A DNA stretch of 64,000 nt, from contig NZ_JAALLN010000006.1 in assembly GCF_011751075.1 (NCBI RefSeq), positions 124,001 through 188,000 of the forward strand. Direction: 5' to 3'. This document shows, one piece after another, positions 8,369 through 17,394 of this stretch. The position numbers were made by a program, and so were the translations under genes. How positions within the stretch are numbered: position 1 is the first letter of the stretch; each line of letters begins with the position of its first letter. Under the pieces are notes generated by a model, which did not search any database, was not told where the DNA came from, and was given only the letters and a program-made list of their open reading frames with translations. Origin of the DNA: Flavobacterium poyangense. Lineage in GTDB: Bacteria > Bacteroidota > Bacteroidia > Flavobacteriales > Flavobacteriaceae.

Positions 8369-9307
8369 TTAGAATTGATACACAACCTCTAATTTATAGT
8401 CTTTCAAAGATAATTTGGCGCGCTCTAAATCTTCGGTGAAACCTAAAATATAACCTCCTCCGCCGGAACCACAAAGTTTTAAATAATAATCGTTGGTGTC
8501 AATTCCGTGCTGCCAGATGCCATGAAATTGTTCCGGAATCATTGGTTTAAAGTTATTCAACACCACTTTAGACAGTTTTTTAGTATTGGTAAACAATGAT
8601 TTCATATCGCCATGTAAAAAGTTCTCTACACAGGCATCCGTATATTTGACAAACTGGTTCTTAAGCATGGTACGGAAACCTTTATCTTTTAGATTTTCCA
8701 TAAAAATATTCACCATCGGAGCCGTTTCGCCTACAATTCCTGAGTCTAACAAAAAGACAGCCCCTTTTCCGTCAAAACTTTGAGTCGGAATACCGGTTGC
8801 TTCAATATTGTCTTTCGAATTAATTAAAATCGGAATGCTTAGGTAACTGTTTAAAGGATCTAAACCGGAGCTTTTTCCGTGGAAAAAACTTTCCATTTGA
8901 GAGAATATAGTTTTAAGCTGTAACAGTTTTTCACGAGTTAAATTCTCTAAAACGGTAATTTTGTCTTTGGCATATTTGTCGTAAATCGCTGCTACTAGAG
9001 CACCGCTGCTCCCAACTCCGTATCCTTGTGGGATACTGGAATCAAAATACATGCCTGTTTCAACATCACTTTTTAAGGTAGTCAAATCAAAAGTAACCAA
9101 TTCCGGTTGTTCGGTTTGTAGTGTTTCAAGATAGTCTACGAAACGTTTTAGACTGGCGTTTGATGCAATAGCTTCTGCCGAAGGATCTTCGGTTTTCTTC
9201 AAAGCGCCATTGTAAAAATTATAGGGAATAGAAAGTCCTTTAGAGTCGCGGATGATTCCGTATTCTCCAAAGAGTAATATTTTTGAGTAAAATAATGGTC
9301 CTTTCAT
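8369..9307 (-). CDS. mvk: Mevalonate kinase (GHMP family)
   Basis: The enzyme phosphorylates mevalonate with ATP in the mevalonate route to isopentenyl diphosphate. The 312-residue GHMP-kinase product starts with YSKILLFGEYGII (the substrate-binding KxxLxGEY motif). It has the ATP-binding loop IPQGYGVGSSGALVAAIY at 92-109 and ends with the Gly-rich motif LKLCGSGGGGYILGF. It follows the ParE-like toxin stop by only 3 bases and shares its strand with mvaD, so one operon is likely. Flavobacterial mevalonate kinases are divergent; the call rests on motifs and on the neighbour mvaD. Confidence 0.88.
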   Translation of the reverse strand: MKGPLFYSKILLFGEYGIIRDSKGLSIPYNFYNGALKKTEDPSAEAIASNASLKRFVDYLETLQTEQPELVTFDLTTLKSDVETGMYFDSSIPQGYGVGSSGALVAAIYDKYAKDKITVLENLTREKLLQLKTIFSQMESFFHGKSSGLDPLNSYLSIPILINSKDNIEATGIPTQSFDGKGAVFLLDSGIVGETAPMVNIFMENLKDKGFRTMLKNQFVKYTDACVENFLHGDMKSLFTNTKKLSKVVLNNFKPMIPEQFHGIWQHGIDTNDYYLKLCGSGGGGYILGFTEDLERAKLSLKDYKLEVVYQF

Positions 9308-9310
9308 AAT

Positions 9311-9613
9311 TTATTTAATGTCTTTCTTTATTTTATTTGGGTCTTGTCTGGTGTCGAAAACAGCTATTATTTCAATTTTTCTGGTGTTGAACTTATAAAA
9401 AATGGTGGTCTGTTTTGTAATAACACATTTATGAATTCTTTTATTGTCTTCAGATTTTGGAAAAGCCTCCGGATTTTCTTGAATAACTTTGATGCAATAA
9501 TATAATTTTTGAGCGAATTTTTGACGAGTATTTACAGACCATTTATCTTCTATGTATTCTAAAACATGTTTAATTTTAGCTCGAGCAAAATCTGAAATTA
9601 TAACTTGCCTCAT
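9311..9613 (-). CDS. ParE/RelE-family toxin
   Basis: The 100-residue basic protein has the ParE/RelE shape: a helical hairpin at the N-terminus (ARAKIKHVLEYIEDKWS, Trp25), a middle NPEAFPKSEDNKRIHKCVI and the closing strand pattern TTIFYKFNTRKIEIIAVFDTRQDP. Toxins of this family poison gyrase or cleave mRNA on ribosomes; which applies here cannot be told. It starts 12 bases after the antitoxin stop, the usual antitoxin-first order. It is placed between two mevalonate pathway genes, which is unusual. Confidence 0.85.
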   Translation of the reverse strand: MRQVIISDFARAKIKHVLEYIEDKWSVNTRQKFAQKLYYCIKVIQENPEAFPKSEDNKRIHKCVITKQTTIFYKFNTRKIEIIAVFDTRQDPNKIKKDIK

Positions 9614-9625
9614 TGCTTTTAAATC

Positions 9626-9844
9626 TTATCGATATTTTTCAATGAAATCATTAAAATCAGAGTATTCTCCATTTTCAATTTGTCTTTCTCCAAGATAAAT
9701 CTCTTCTTTCTGCTCTTCAGTCAAATCATCCCACCAATCTTTTTTTTCGGTTTTGAAAATTTTCCGAATGGATTGAATGATAGCCGGATCTTCTGTATCG
9801 GCTAACATTTTTATCAATTCGAGTTTTTCTAATTGAATGTCCAT
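9626..9844 (-). CDS. Probable antitoxin of the ParE/RelE pair
   Basis: The 72-residue acidic protein contains DWWDDLTEEQKEEIYLGERQ at about 36-55, followed by a helical tail (YSDFNDFIEKYR). This pattern is common in small antitoxins paired with ParE-like toxins in Bacteroidota. The acidic C-terminus would wrap the toxin. No classic DNA-binding fold is obvious in the N-terminal 30 residues, though such proteins often autoregulate. It starts about 30 bases after mvaD ends. Confidence 0.75.
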   Translation of the reverse strand: MDIQLEKLELIKMLADTEDPAIIQSIRKIFKTEKKDWWDDLTEEQKEEIYLGERQIENGEYSDFNDFIEKYR

Positions 9845-9874
9845 GATCTGAATTTTTAATTAAAGATACAAAAA

Positions 9875-10978
9875 TTATAATGCAATTGCACCATCTCCAA
9901 TTTTGTCGCAAATGTACTGACCATTCTGGCAAAATACAACTAATTCGTCCTGAATAAATTGTAGTACTTTTTCGCTAACGTTTTCGGGATACAGTACATG
10001 TACATTTGCACCGGCATCAAGCGTGAAACAGACCGGAATTTGAGTGTCATTTCTGAATTTCCAAATCGCATTTATGATCTGTAAAGTATTAGGCTTCATT
10101 AAAATATAATACGGCATTGAAGTCATCATCATAGCGTGTAAAGTCAAGGCTTCACTTTCGACTACTTTTATGAATTCATCCAGATTACCGCTTTCAAAAA
10201 TGGCAATTAATTGATCCAGATTTTCGTGTGCCTGTGCAAAACGTCTTTCAGCATACGGATGGTTGTGCATTAAATCATGACCAACAGTGCTTGAAACCTG
10301 TTTTTCGCCTTTGTCTACCAATAAAATAGTGTCCTGATAGTTCTTGAAATTGTTATGAATCGCATGCGGAAATTCAACTCCAAACAAATCTGAACTTCCT
10401 TTTATGTTGGCCTGATTTCCCCAGACTACTACTTTTCCTTTTACGCTACGGCAAGCACTTCCAGATCCTAAACGCGCTAAAAAAGAAGCTTTTTGAAAGA
10501 AATAATCATCTGTCATTTCAGGATTCAGTACTTTTTCCAGACTCATAAAGTTCATTGCCAAAGCAGCCATTCCGGATGCCGATGAGGCAATCCCTGAACT
10601 GTGTGGAAACGTATTTTGAGTATCAATTGTAAAATGATAGTGTTTGAGGAAAGGAAGATACACTTCAATTCTTTCCAGAAATTTCTGGATTTTGGGTTTG
10701 AAATCTTCTTTAGCCTTTCCTTCAAATAGCAAATCAAACGAAAAACTCTCGGTTGTCACGCTGAGCGGAGTCGAAGCGCTTTTTTTTATGAAAGCCAGTT
10801 TCGTAATCGTTTTGCAATTGTTGAGTGTAAAACTCACGGACGGATTCGCCGGAATCTGATTGTCTTTTTTCCCCCAATATTTAACTAGTGCAATATTGCT
10901 GGGAGCGCTCCACTCAAAATTACCTTTTTCGATATCCGAAGTATATTTTTCTGGAATAAAATCAGTTGCTGTAAACAT
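9875..10978 (-). CDS. mvaD: Diphosphomevalonate decarboxylase
   Basis: The enzyme decarboxylates mevalonate diphosphate to isopentenyl diphosphate using ATP, the last step of the classical mevalonate pathway. The 367-residue product has the substrate-binding APSNIALVKYWGKKD at 25-39, the phosphate loop SSGIASSASGMAALA at 127-141 and LGSGSACRSVKG further on. Asp in FTLDAGANVHVL is the conserved catalytic Asp. Residues 68-76 (SASTPLSVT) are encoded by a REP-like segment reported separately. The gene probably heads a minus-strand operon running to mvk and beyond. Confidence 0.93.
   Translation of the reverse strand: MFTATDFIPEKYTSDIEKGNFEWSAPSNIALVKYWGKKDNQIPANPSVSFTLNNCKTITKLAFIKKSASTPLSVTTESFSFDLLFEGKAKEDFKPKIQKFLERIEVYLPFLKHYHFTIDTQNTFPHSSGIASSASGMAALAMNFMSLEKVLNPEMTDDYFFQKASFLARLGSGSACRSVKGKVVVWGNQANIKGSSDLFGVEFPHAIHNNFKNYQDTILLVDKGEKQVSSTVGHDLMHNHPYAERRFAQAHENLDQLIAIFESGNLDEFIKVVESEALTLHAMMMTSMPYYILMKPNTLQIINAIWKFRNDTQIPVCFTLDAGANVHVLYPENVSEKVLQFIQDELVVFCQNGQYICDKIGDGAIAL
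10754..10780. repeat. REP-like segment inside mvaD
   Basis: TGTCACGCTGAGCGGAGTCG at 10754-10773, continuing AAGCGCT, matches the style of short GC-rich repeats (GTCACNCTGAGCGNAGTCGAAG) that are widespread between bacterial genes. It is far more GC-rich than its surroundings and is read in frame as residues about 68-76 of MvaD. The match to the repeat class is from memory. Confidence 0.6.
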
Positions 10979-10996
10979 GAAATATAAAATTTGGGC

Positions 10997-11004
10997 AAAG
11001 ATAC
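10997..11004 (-). promoter_or_regulatory. Bacteroidota-type -7 element for the mvaD operon
   Basis: Minus-strand TATCTTTG matches the TAnnTTTG consensus 18 bases before the mvaD ATG. A weak TTTAG lies about 20 bases upstream as a possible -33 box. Confidence 0.55.
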
Positions 11005-11039
11005 TTTTTCTTATTTATTTGGCGCTAAAAGCTGCGAAT

Positions 11040-11214
11040 TTAAACCATATAAGTTATATAAGAAGATATTAAAATAGCGCTTAATATTAAATGAACTTAC
11101 TTAACTTATATGGTTTATATAAAAATGAAGTGTAAATTAAACCATATAAGTTATATAAGAAGATATAAAATAGCACTTAGTATAAAATGAACTTACCTAA
11201 CTTATATGGTTTAA
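11040..11214. repeat. Two tandem copies of the AACCATATAAGT palindrome
   Basis: Two 78-base units (11040-11117 and 11137-11214) each start with TTAAACCATATAAGTTATAT and end with CTTAYYTAACTTATATGGTT, so each can fold on itself. The units are about 90 percent identical by eye and 97 bases apart. They fill the gap between divergent mvaD and the TspO gene. Related copies lie at 2952-3119 and 32973-33057. Confidence 0.85.
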
Positions 11215-11254
11215 AGTCCATTTTTTGCCTATTTTTGGCTTAAAATTAAATAGA

Positions 11255-11728
11255 ATGAATAAAATTGTCCGAATTGTAATTGCTTTAATGGTTTGTTTAT
11301 TAGTTGGTTATTCTGCCAGCATGGTTACAAGACCCAGTATAGAGACCTGGTACGTTACGCTTGTTAAGCCTGGGTTTAATCCTCCTAATTGGATTTTCAT
11401 GCCGGTTTGGACATTTCTTTATATTTTAATGGCAATTGCAGCAGGATTAGTCTGGGATAAAATCAAAGAACAAAATCAAAAAGTAAAAACAGCTTTGGGG
11501 TTCTTTTTAATTCAATTGGCTTTAAATGCGATTTGGTCGTATCTTTTCTTTGGACTAAAAAATCCGATGCTGGCCCTAATTGAGATAACGATTTTAGAAT
11601 TGATGATTTATGAAACCTATCTGAAATTTGGTAAAATCAATAAAACCTCGGCCTATTTATTAATTCCTTATATGGTTTGGGTTGCTTTTGCTGCCATTCT
11701 GAATGCCAGTATCTGGTGGTTGAATTAG
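11255..11728 (+). CDS. TspO/MBR family membrane protein
   Basis: TspO proteins are five-helix membrane proteins that bind porphyrins and other tetrapyrroles or sterols; in bacteria they are tied to light, oxygen or stress responses. The 157-residue product has the family's hallmarks: WYVTLVKPGFNPPNWIFMPVW near residues 28-48, AIWSYLFFGLKNPMLAL and IPYMVWVAFAAILNASIWWLN at the end. I chose the ATG at 11255, since the longer frame begins with TTG at 11225 and adds ten residues not expected in this family. It seems to be a single-gene unit. Confidence 0.92.
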   Translation: MNKIVRIVIALMVCLLVGYSASMVTRPSIETWYVTLVKPGFNPPNWIFMPVWTFLYILMAIAAGLVWDKIKEQNQKVKTALGFFLIQLALNAIWSYLFFGLKNPMLALIEITILELMIYETYLKFGKINKTSAYLLIPYMVWVAFAAILNASIWWLN

Positions 11729-11791
11729 CAATAAGGTTTGTTTTAGGTTTGTTTAGTTTCAGGTTTCAGGTTTAATCGATACGGTTTGTTT

Positions 11792-12781
11792 ATGAATAAA
11801 TTTAGGATTTTTGTTGTTCTGGTTTTAATTTCATTTAAGAGTTTTGCCTGTTTGAATGGGGAAACTAAGGTGCTAAAAAACGGAGAGATGGTTTATATAG
11901 ATCATCAGGGGCTTGTTCCTCACGGGCATAATTTTTTTTTAGAGGAGTTCCCAAGATTGATTTCTGAGCTTGATCGTTTATATAAAAAAACAAATGATGT
12001 AGATTATTTGTCTGACAAAGGATACCTTTTAATTATCCAAAAAAAATACGATGAAGCTTTAAAATTGTATTTGAATATTGAACGAATTAAACCCAATCGA
12101 TATTCTACCGCATCAAATGTTGGAACGCTTTACGAGCTAATCGGAGAAAATCAGAAAGCTTATCAATGGATTAAAAAATCAATTGAGATTAACCCTGAGT
12201 CTCATAATGGCTCTGAGTGGTTGCATTTAAGAATTTTAGAAGCAAAAATTAAGAATTTGACGGATGTTTCAGGTCAGTTTTTAATAAATACTAATTTTGG
12301 AGATAAAGGCGAACCTAAATCAAAATTATCGAAAGACGAAATAGATAAGCTGGCAAAAGAAATCTATTATCAAGTAAATGAAAGAATTACTTTTATAAAA
12401 CCACAAGATAAAGTTATTTCGATTTTACTTTTCGAGTTAGGGAATCTGGTAAGATTAAAGGGAGAGCCTGAAAATGCTGAAAGAATTTATAAACTTGCAA
12501 GGGAGTACGGTTTTGAAGAAGGATTATTGAATGCAAGAATCAAGAATATCTACGAGAGTAAAACTAATTATTTTGAAAAAAGAACTTGGGACTTAGAAAG
12601 TAAAATTAGAGTACTGCAAAAAAGTAAAGATGGGGTTGATTTGGATTATGTATATCAAATAGAAACTGCTTTGCTAATTGTGTCTATCGTTGCTGGCATT
12701 TTAGTAGTTGTTTTGTTGTTATTGTATTTTAAGTGGAAGAATTTAAAAGATTATATATTTTTGAATGATTCTCCAAGATAG
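11792..12781 (+). CDS. TPR-repeat protein with a C-terminal membrane span
   Basis: The 329-residue product starts at the ATG at 11792 (a TTG two codons earlier is less likely). It has a signal peptide (FRIFVVLVLISFKSFA), then tetratricopeptide-like repeats between about 55 and 150 (DYLSDKGYLLIIQKKYDEAL and NVGTLYELIGENQKAYQWI), another near 220-240, and a single span at about 288-313 followed by a short basic tail. It probably faces the periplasm and is anchored by the span. TPRs mediate protein contacts; no partner is evident. The gene is isolated between TspO and the convergent XylR-like regulator. Confidence 0.65.
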   Translation: MNKFRIFVVLVLISFKSFACLNGETKVLKNGEMVYIDHQGLVPHGHNFFLEEFPRLISELDRLYKKTNDVDYLSDKGYLLIIQKKYDEALKLYLNIERIKPNRYSTASNVGTLYELIGENQKAYQWIKKSIEINPESHNGSEWLHLRILEAKIKNLTDVSGQFLINTNFGDKGEPKSKLSKDEIDKLAKEIYYQVNERITFIKPQDKVISILLFELGNLVRLKGEPENAERIYKLAREYGFEEGLLNARIKNIYESKTNYFEKRTWDLESKIRVLQKSKDGVDLDYVYQIETALLIVSIVAGILVVVLLLLYFKWKNLKDYIFLNDSPR

Positions 12782-12840
12782 AGACAACTCTCTTACGAAA
12801 TTGGAATACGAGAATTTAGTAGCCAAATAAAATGAATTGA

Positions 12841-14013
12841 TTACTTCACCTGCCTTAATTTCCGAAACTCCAAAGGATTAACACCTTCATGTCGGCTAAA
12901 ATATCTTGAGAGGTTTTTGATGTCGGTATAACCGCAAGCATCTGAGATTTCTGTGATCGATAATTCGGTTTCGATTAGAAGTTGTTTGACCTGTTTAATT
13001 CGTAAAGTATTGATTTCGTCGAGTATACTTCGTTTTAAAACCAATTGAAATCTCTTTTCTAAAACCCTTCTCGACAAAGCAGTTGCTTTTACGACATCAT
13101 CTACCGCTATTCTTTCTTTGTAATTGTAATAGATGAAATGCAGGGCTTTGCTTATTTCTTTGTCGTTTACGGCCAGAAAATCGGTTGATCTGCGGGTAAT
13201 TATCTGCAAATGTTCTACGTGTATATCATTGTTAACACCTACTTTATTCTGCATCATTTTACTGAGAAGCTGTGCTGTCTCGAAACCGGCTTTTTCGGTA
13301 TTCAAAGAAATGCTCGATAATGGAGGATCAGATAAATTGCAAATGCTTAAATCATTGTCAACTCCAAGTACAGACACTTGTTCAGGGACGTTGATGCCAA
13401 TTGCTTTGCAGGCTTCCGTGACATGCTGACCCTGATTGTCATCGCAGGTCATAATGGCGATGGGTTTCGGTAATGCTTTGAGCCAATCGGCAAGCTGCGA
13501 CTCTTTGTAGCTCCATAGTGGTGGCGTTTCTTCTTTTTGGTGCTGGTAAATGTGAACGTCACAATTGAATTCTTTTACTTTTTCGCAAAAACCTTCGCAT
13601 CTTTCCCGAGACCAGACAATATTGTCGAAACCATAAAAAGCAAAATTTTTAAATCCCTTTTCAATAAAATAAGAAGCGGCCATATGCCCCGTTTCTTTAT
13701 AAAATCCCGTAATATTAGGGATGCCGCTAAACCGTTCGTTAGTATCCTGAGCAATGATCGGAATATTTAAAGCAAGTAATTTTTCAAATACCTGTTCATT
13801 TTCTATTTGAGCTATAATACCATTTGCCCCCCAGGTCCTCGCCCATGAAATGGCATTTTTTAAGTCCTTTTTATTTCCGCTTACAATTGGAATCCGGCAA
13901 AAGTTAAGTGGACCAAATAGCCTGGAATATTTCGCAATTCCGCTTAAAAGACCTCGACCATATTCTTCAGAAAAGTTAACTAATAGCAATACTTTGGGTG
14001 TCATTTTTATCAA
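12841..14013 (-). CDS. XylR-like transcription regulator (sugar-binding domain plus AraC-type HTH)
   Basis: The 390-residue product has an N-terminal periplasmic-binding-protein/LacI-type ligand domain (about 6-275: VLLLVNFSEEYGRGLLSGIA, GVDNDLSICNLSDPPLSSIS). It ends with an AraC-type double helix-turn-helix domain (about 285-390: LSITEISDACGYTDIKNLSR and FSRHEGVNPLEFRKLR). This layout is that of XylR-type regulators that sense a sugar and activate catabolic genes. It is divergent from the GH2 gene at 14389, so it very probably controls PUL 1. The start could be residue 1 or the second Met (MTPKV). Confidence 0.87.
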   Translation of the reverse strand: MIKMTPKVLLLVNFSEEYGRGLLSGIAKYSRLFGPLNFCRIPIVSGNKKDLKNAISWARTWGANGIIAQIENEQVFEKLLALNIPIIAQDTNERFSGIPNITGFYKETGHMAASYFIEKGFKNFAFYGFDNIVWSRERCEGFCEKVKEFNCDVHIYQHQKEETPPLWSYKESQLADWLKALPKPIAIMTCDDNQGQHVTEACKAIGINVPEQVSVLGVDNDLSICNLSDPPLSSISLNTEKAGFETAQLLSKMMQNKVGVNNDIHVEHLQIITRRSTDFLAVNDKEISKALHFIYYNYKERIAVDDVVKATALSRRVLEKRFQLVLKRSILDEINTLRIKQVKQLLIETELSITEISDACGYTDIKNLSRYFSRHEGVNPLEFRKLRQVK

Positions 14014-14388
14014 AGGTTAATTGGTGTAGAACGCTTTACATAGGAATGAAATCTTAAAATAGCGAACGATTTGCTTTGAATTTGGGAATTGTAAATATTC
14101 GCAAAATGAAGATTAATTATCGCAAATATACCATTATCAATTCAATTACAAGCCTACTTTTGTTTTGTGGTTTTTAATTAAATGCATAAAAATATTTTAA
14201 TTATTAGTTTTTTTAACTTTTTTTCAAGGTATTTAATTTTTTTTAATGCTTTTAATGAAATGTATGGGTTGTTGTTTTGTAGTAAAAAAATGATGAATTC
14301 TAATAGCTAAGTCAAAAAAACTAAAATTGTTTCAAACGCGAATTTTGTTAACCAATAGTAATCTCCTTATTCGATTAAAAGAAAAATT
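14014..14388. promoter_or_regulatory. Divergent control region of PUL 1
   Basis: This 375-base gene-free region lies between the XylR-like regulator (-) and the GH2 gene (+) and is very AT-rich. For the regulator, minus-strand TATATTTG at 14123-14130 with TTG at 14149-14151 (18-base gap) is a fair promoter match. For the GH2 gene no consensus box is clear. I see no convincing operator palindrome and no repeat of the kinds found elsewhere in the window. Confidence 0.5.
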
Positions 14389-17001
14389 ATGAAGAACAAA
14401 AAATATATAAATAGTACATTAATTTTATTTCTTTTCTGGGTAATATGCACTATGATTCCTGCAAATGCTCAAAATGTAAAATTCGAACAACAATTAAAAG
14501 AAGGGTGGAGGATAGAATCATCTGCCAAAATAAACAGCTCCGGAACTAAAATTTCTGCAACCGGTTTTGATGTTTCAAAATGGTATAAAACCACAGTTCC
14601 ATCGACGGTGATGGCTGCTTTGATTGCGAATAAGGAATACGGGGATATTTTTATGGGCGAAAATATCAGCAAAGTAGATACGGCACGATTCAGAGTGCCT
14701 TGGTGGTACAGAAACGAATTTGTGATTGAAGATGCGTCAAAAAACACAGAATTAGTATTTGAGGGAATCAATTACAGAGCCAATGTTTGGCTCAACGGCA
14801 ACCAGATTGCTAGTGCAGATCGTTTGTTTGGGGGATTTAGAATTTTTGCTTTAAATATTTCAAAATATATAAAAAAGGGAAAAAATGTGCTTGCTGTTGA
14901 AGTCTTTCATCAAAAAGCAGACGAACCTTCGATTGGTTTTGTCGATTGGGCGCCTATGGCTCCGGATCGGGAGTTAGGACTTTGGAGACCTGTAAAGCTT
15001 AAAATTTCAGATCAAACAAGTCTGAACAATATCTTCGTTATTTCAAAAATTGATAAAAAAGAATACAAAAGTGCCGATCTAGAAGTTTCTGCTGAAGCTG
15101 TAAACCATACAAACGGAGTATTGGAAGCCGTTTTAAAAGGGAAAATTGAAAACATCACTTTCGAAAAGAAAGTGACACTACAGCCTTTTGAGAAACGTGT
15201 AGTTGTTTTTAAATCGTCGGAATTTAAACAGCTGAAAATCGACAATCCTCGTTTGTGGTGGACCTATGAATTAGGGAAGCCAAATCTGTACAACTTAACC
15301 CTGTCGATTGAAACCGATAAAAAAGTTTCCTATTCCAAATCGGTTTCTTTCGGAATACGTGAGGTCGAAGATTATATAACGGCAAAAGGATACAGAGGTT
15401 ACAAATTAAATGGTGTTGAAGTCCTGATTAAAGGCGGTGGCTGGGTTGACGGAATGTTCTTAAATGATACCGAAGAAAAAGTAAAAGCGCAATTAGAATA
15501 CGTAAAACAGACTAACATGAACACGGTTAGGATGGAAGGTTTTTGGGGAAACGGCGAAAGAATTTATGAAATGGCTGATGAAATGGGACTTTTGATGATG
15601 GTGGGGTGGAGCTGCCAATGGGAATGGAAAAGTTATCTTGATAAACCCGAAGATGATTTTATGTCGATTAAAACTCCGGAAGACATGGACCTTATTGTAA
15701 ACTATACCCGTGATCATGTCAATTGGCTGCGAAACCATCCGAGTATTTTTGTCTGGGTCATGGGAAGTGATAAACTACCTCGTCCGGAATTGGAAGAGAA
15801 ATACAATGTTCTTTTTAAGGAAGTTGATCCGTCGAGACCACTTTTAATGTCCTGCAAAGGCATGGAAAGTACCATTTCTGGAAAAACAGGAGTAAAAATG
15901 AACGGCCCTTATGAGTATGTGGCTCCCAATTATTGGTTTGTGGACACGGAGAACGGAGGGGCTTTCGGATTTAATACCGAGACAGGTCCGGGGCCACAAG
16001 TTCCTTCGCTTGAAGTCGTAAAAAGTATGATTCCGAAAGAAAAACTGTGGCCTATAAATGCAACTTGGGATTTTCACTGTGGCAGAAACGAATTTCAAAC
16101 ACTTGACCGTTTCACAACGGCCTTCAACAAAAGATACGGAATTCAGAATAATGTTGCCGATTTTACTTTTAAAAGTCAGGCGTCTAATCTGGAATCTATG
16201 CGCTCTATGTACGAAGCCTTTGCCATAAACAGAAGCAATACAACGGGGATTGTACAATGGATGTTTAACTCTCCGTGGCCAAAATTAATCTGGCAGTTTT
16301 GGGACTATAATTTATTGCCGAATGCAGCTTTTTATGGTGCAAAATTAGGGGCACGTCAGATAAATATTGCTTATAATTATGGTGATAACGCGGTTTATGT
16401 GAGCAATTTAAATCCGCAGAAAACTAAAAATCTGAAGGCTCAGGTGAAACTGTTTGATTTTAACGGAAAATTAATTTTCGAAAAAGAAGAAACAGTCTCT
16501 GTTAATGGGAATGCTTCTCTAAAAACCATCGATTTACCAAGTGATAAAAATTACACAAAAGTATATTTTTTGAAAATGTACTTATCGGATGATAAAGGAA
16601 AAGAAATCGCAGACAATTTTTATTGGTTGTCGACTCAAAAAGACGTATTCGATTTTAAAAAATCAGACTGGATACACACACCGCTAATGGAATATGCAGA
16701 TTTTACCGATTTAGACCAATTACCAAAAGTAAAAATTGAGGCTCAGCATACTATTAAAAAGGAAAAAGATAACTACGAAGTTACGGTAGAACTTAAAAAT
16801 CCATCAACCGCTATTGCGTTTTTAATTGAGTTAAACATTGTGGGGTCAGTTTCAGGAAAATCAATAGTTCCGGTTTTGTGGGACGATAACTATATCTCAT
16901 TAGTGCCAAACGAAAGCAGGAGGCTTAAAGTCACTTTTCCGGTTGCTGCTTTAAAAGGCGAAAAACCTGTTTTTAGCTACAAAGGCTGGAATGTAGACTA
17001 A
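14389..17001 (+). CDS. Secreted GH2 glycoside hydrolase, exo-beta-D-glucosaminidase-like
   Basis: The 870-residue protein has a signal peptide (cleaved after IPANA, about residue 27). A GH2 sugar-binding jelly-roll follows (about 40-210, DWAPMAPDRELGLWRPVKL), then an Ig-like domain, a TIM barrel (about 340-620) and C-terminal beta domains. The acid/base position reads WVMGSD with Asp461 instead of the usual Asn-Glu, and the nucleophile is Glu531 in FNTETG. An Asp acid/base 70 residues before the nucleophile recalls exo-beta-glucosaminidase CsxA (Asp469/Glu541), so amino-sugar substrates are plausible. A mannosidase-like role is the alternative. It leads PUL 1. Confidence 0.85.
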   Translation: MKNKKYINSTLILFLFWVICTMIPANAQNVKFEQQLKEGWRIESSAKINSSGTKISATGFDVSKWYKTTVPSTVMAALIANKEYGDIFMGENISKVDTARFRVPWWYRNEFVIEDASKNTELVFEGINYRANVWLNGNQIASADRLFGGFRIFALNISKYIKKGKNVLAVEVFHQKADEPSIGFVDWAPMAPDRELGLWRPVKLKISDQTSLNNIFVISKIDKKEYKSADLEVSAEAVNHTNGVLEAVLKGKIENITFEKKVTLQPFEKRVVVFKSSEFKQLKIDNPRLWWTYELGKPNLYNLTLSIETDKKVSYSKSVSFGIREVEDYITAKGYRGYKLNGVEVLIKGGGWVDGMFLNDTEEKVKAQLEYVKQTNMNTVRMEGFWGNGERIYEMADEMGLLMMVGWSCQWEWKSYLDKPEDDFMSIKTPEDMDLIVNYTRDHVNWLRNHPSIFVWVMGSDKLPRPELEEKYNVLFKEVDPSRPLLMSCKGMESTISGKTGVKMNGPYEYVAPNYWFVDTENGGAFGFNTETGPGPQVPSLEVVKSMIPKEKLWPINATWDFHCGRNEFQTLDRFTTAFNKRYGIQNNVADFTFKSQASNLESMRSMYEAFAINRSNTTGIVQWMFNSPWPKLIWQFWDYNLLPNAAFYGAKLGARQINIAYNYGDNAVYVSNLNPQKTKNLKAQVKLFDFNGKLIFEKEETVSVNGNASLKTIDLPSDKNYTKVYFLKMYLSDDKGKEIADNFYWLSTQKDVFDFKKSDWIHTPLMEYADFTDLDQLPKVKIEAQHTIKKEKDNYEVTVELKNPSTAIAFLIELNIVGSVSGKSIVPVLWDDNYISLVPNESRRLKVTFPVAALKGEKPVFSYKGWNVD

Positions 17002-17394
17002 GAAGAACAAGGTCATTTTTATTGATAACTCAAGTTGTGAAATGTAGAATGTAAAATGTAAAATGTAAAATGTAAAATGTGAAAAGTAGTAAGTTTTGTT
17101 TAATTGATTATTATTTTATTTTGTATGAACATATAGTTGCTGTGGATTACTGAAATACAGTAACAATTCATCTAAATTTTGTTGCTTCGTATAAGACTAA
17201 GAAAAATCCGTCAAATAAAGTATGTACCCTTTCAGACTAACATGTCACATTTTACATTTCACAATTAACAACTTGAATTAGATAGTGAAAGTACACTATT
17301 TCAAATAGGGTGAATAAAAAATCCAAAACAGGGCTTTTTTGTTCGCAAGGAAAACGAATGCCTAAATCTAATTTTTTAATTAATAAACAAATCA
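17002..17394. repeat. Intergenic inverted-repeat element with an AAAATGT heptamer tract
   Basis: The 393-base gap between GH2 and the transporter contains an element at 17031-17275. Its left end starts CAAGTTGTGAAATGTAGAAT and runs into four or five GTAAAAT heptamers (about 17050-17080). Its right end reads CATGTCACATTTTACATTTC and closes with AACAACTTG, the inverse of the left end. The rest (17276-17394) is AT-rich leader for the transporter gene with no clear promoter. Confidence 0.7.

Noticed and set aside
11225-11254. TTG-initiated extension of the TspO protein
   Set aside because: Ten extra residues not seen in the family; the ATG at 11255 gives the normal length.
15844-16257. Long antisense frame (137 codons) inside the GH2 gene
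   Set aside because: It is fully antisense to a well-supported enzyme, with no start signal or family features.
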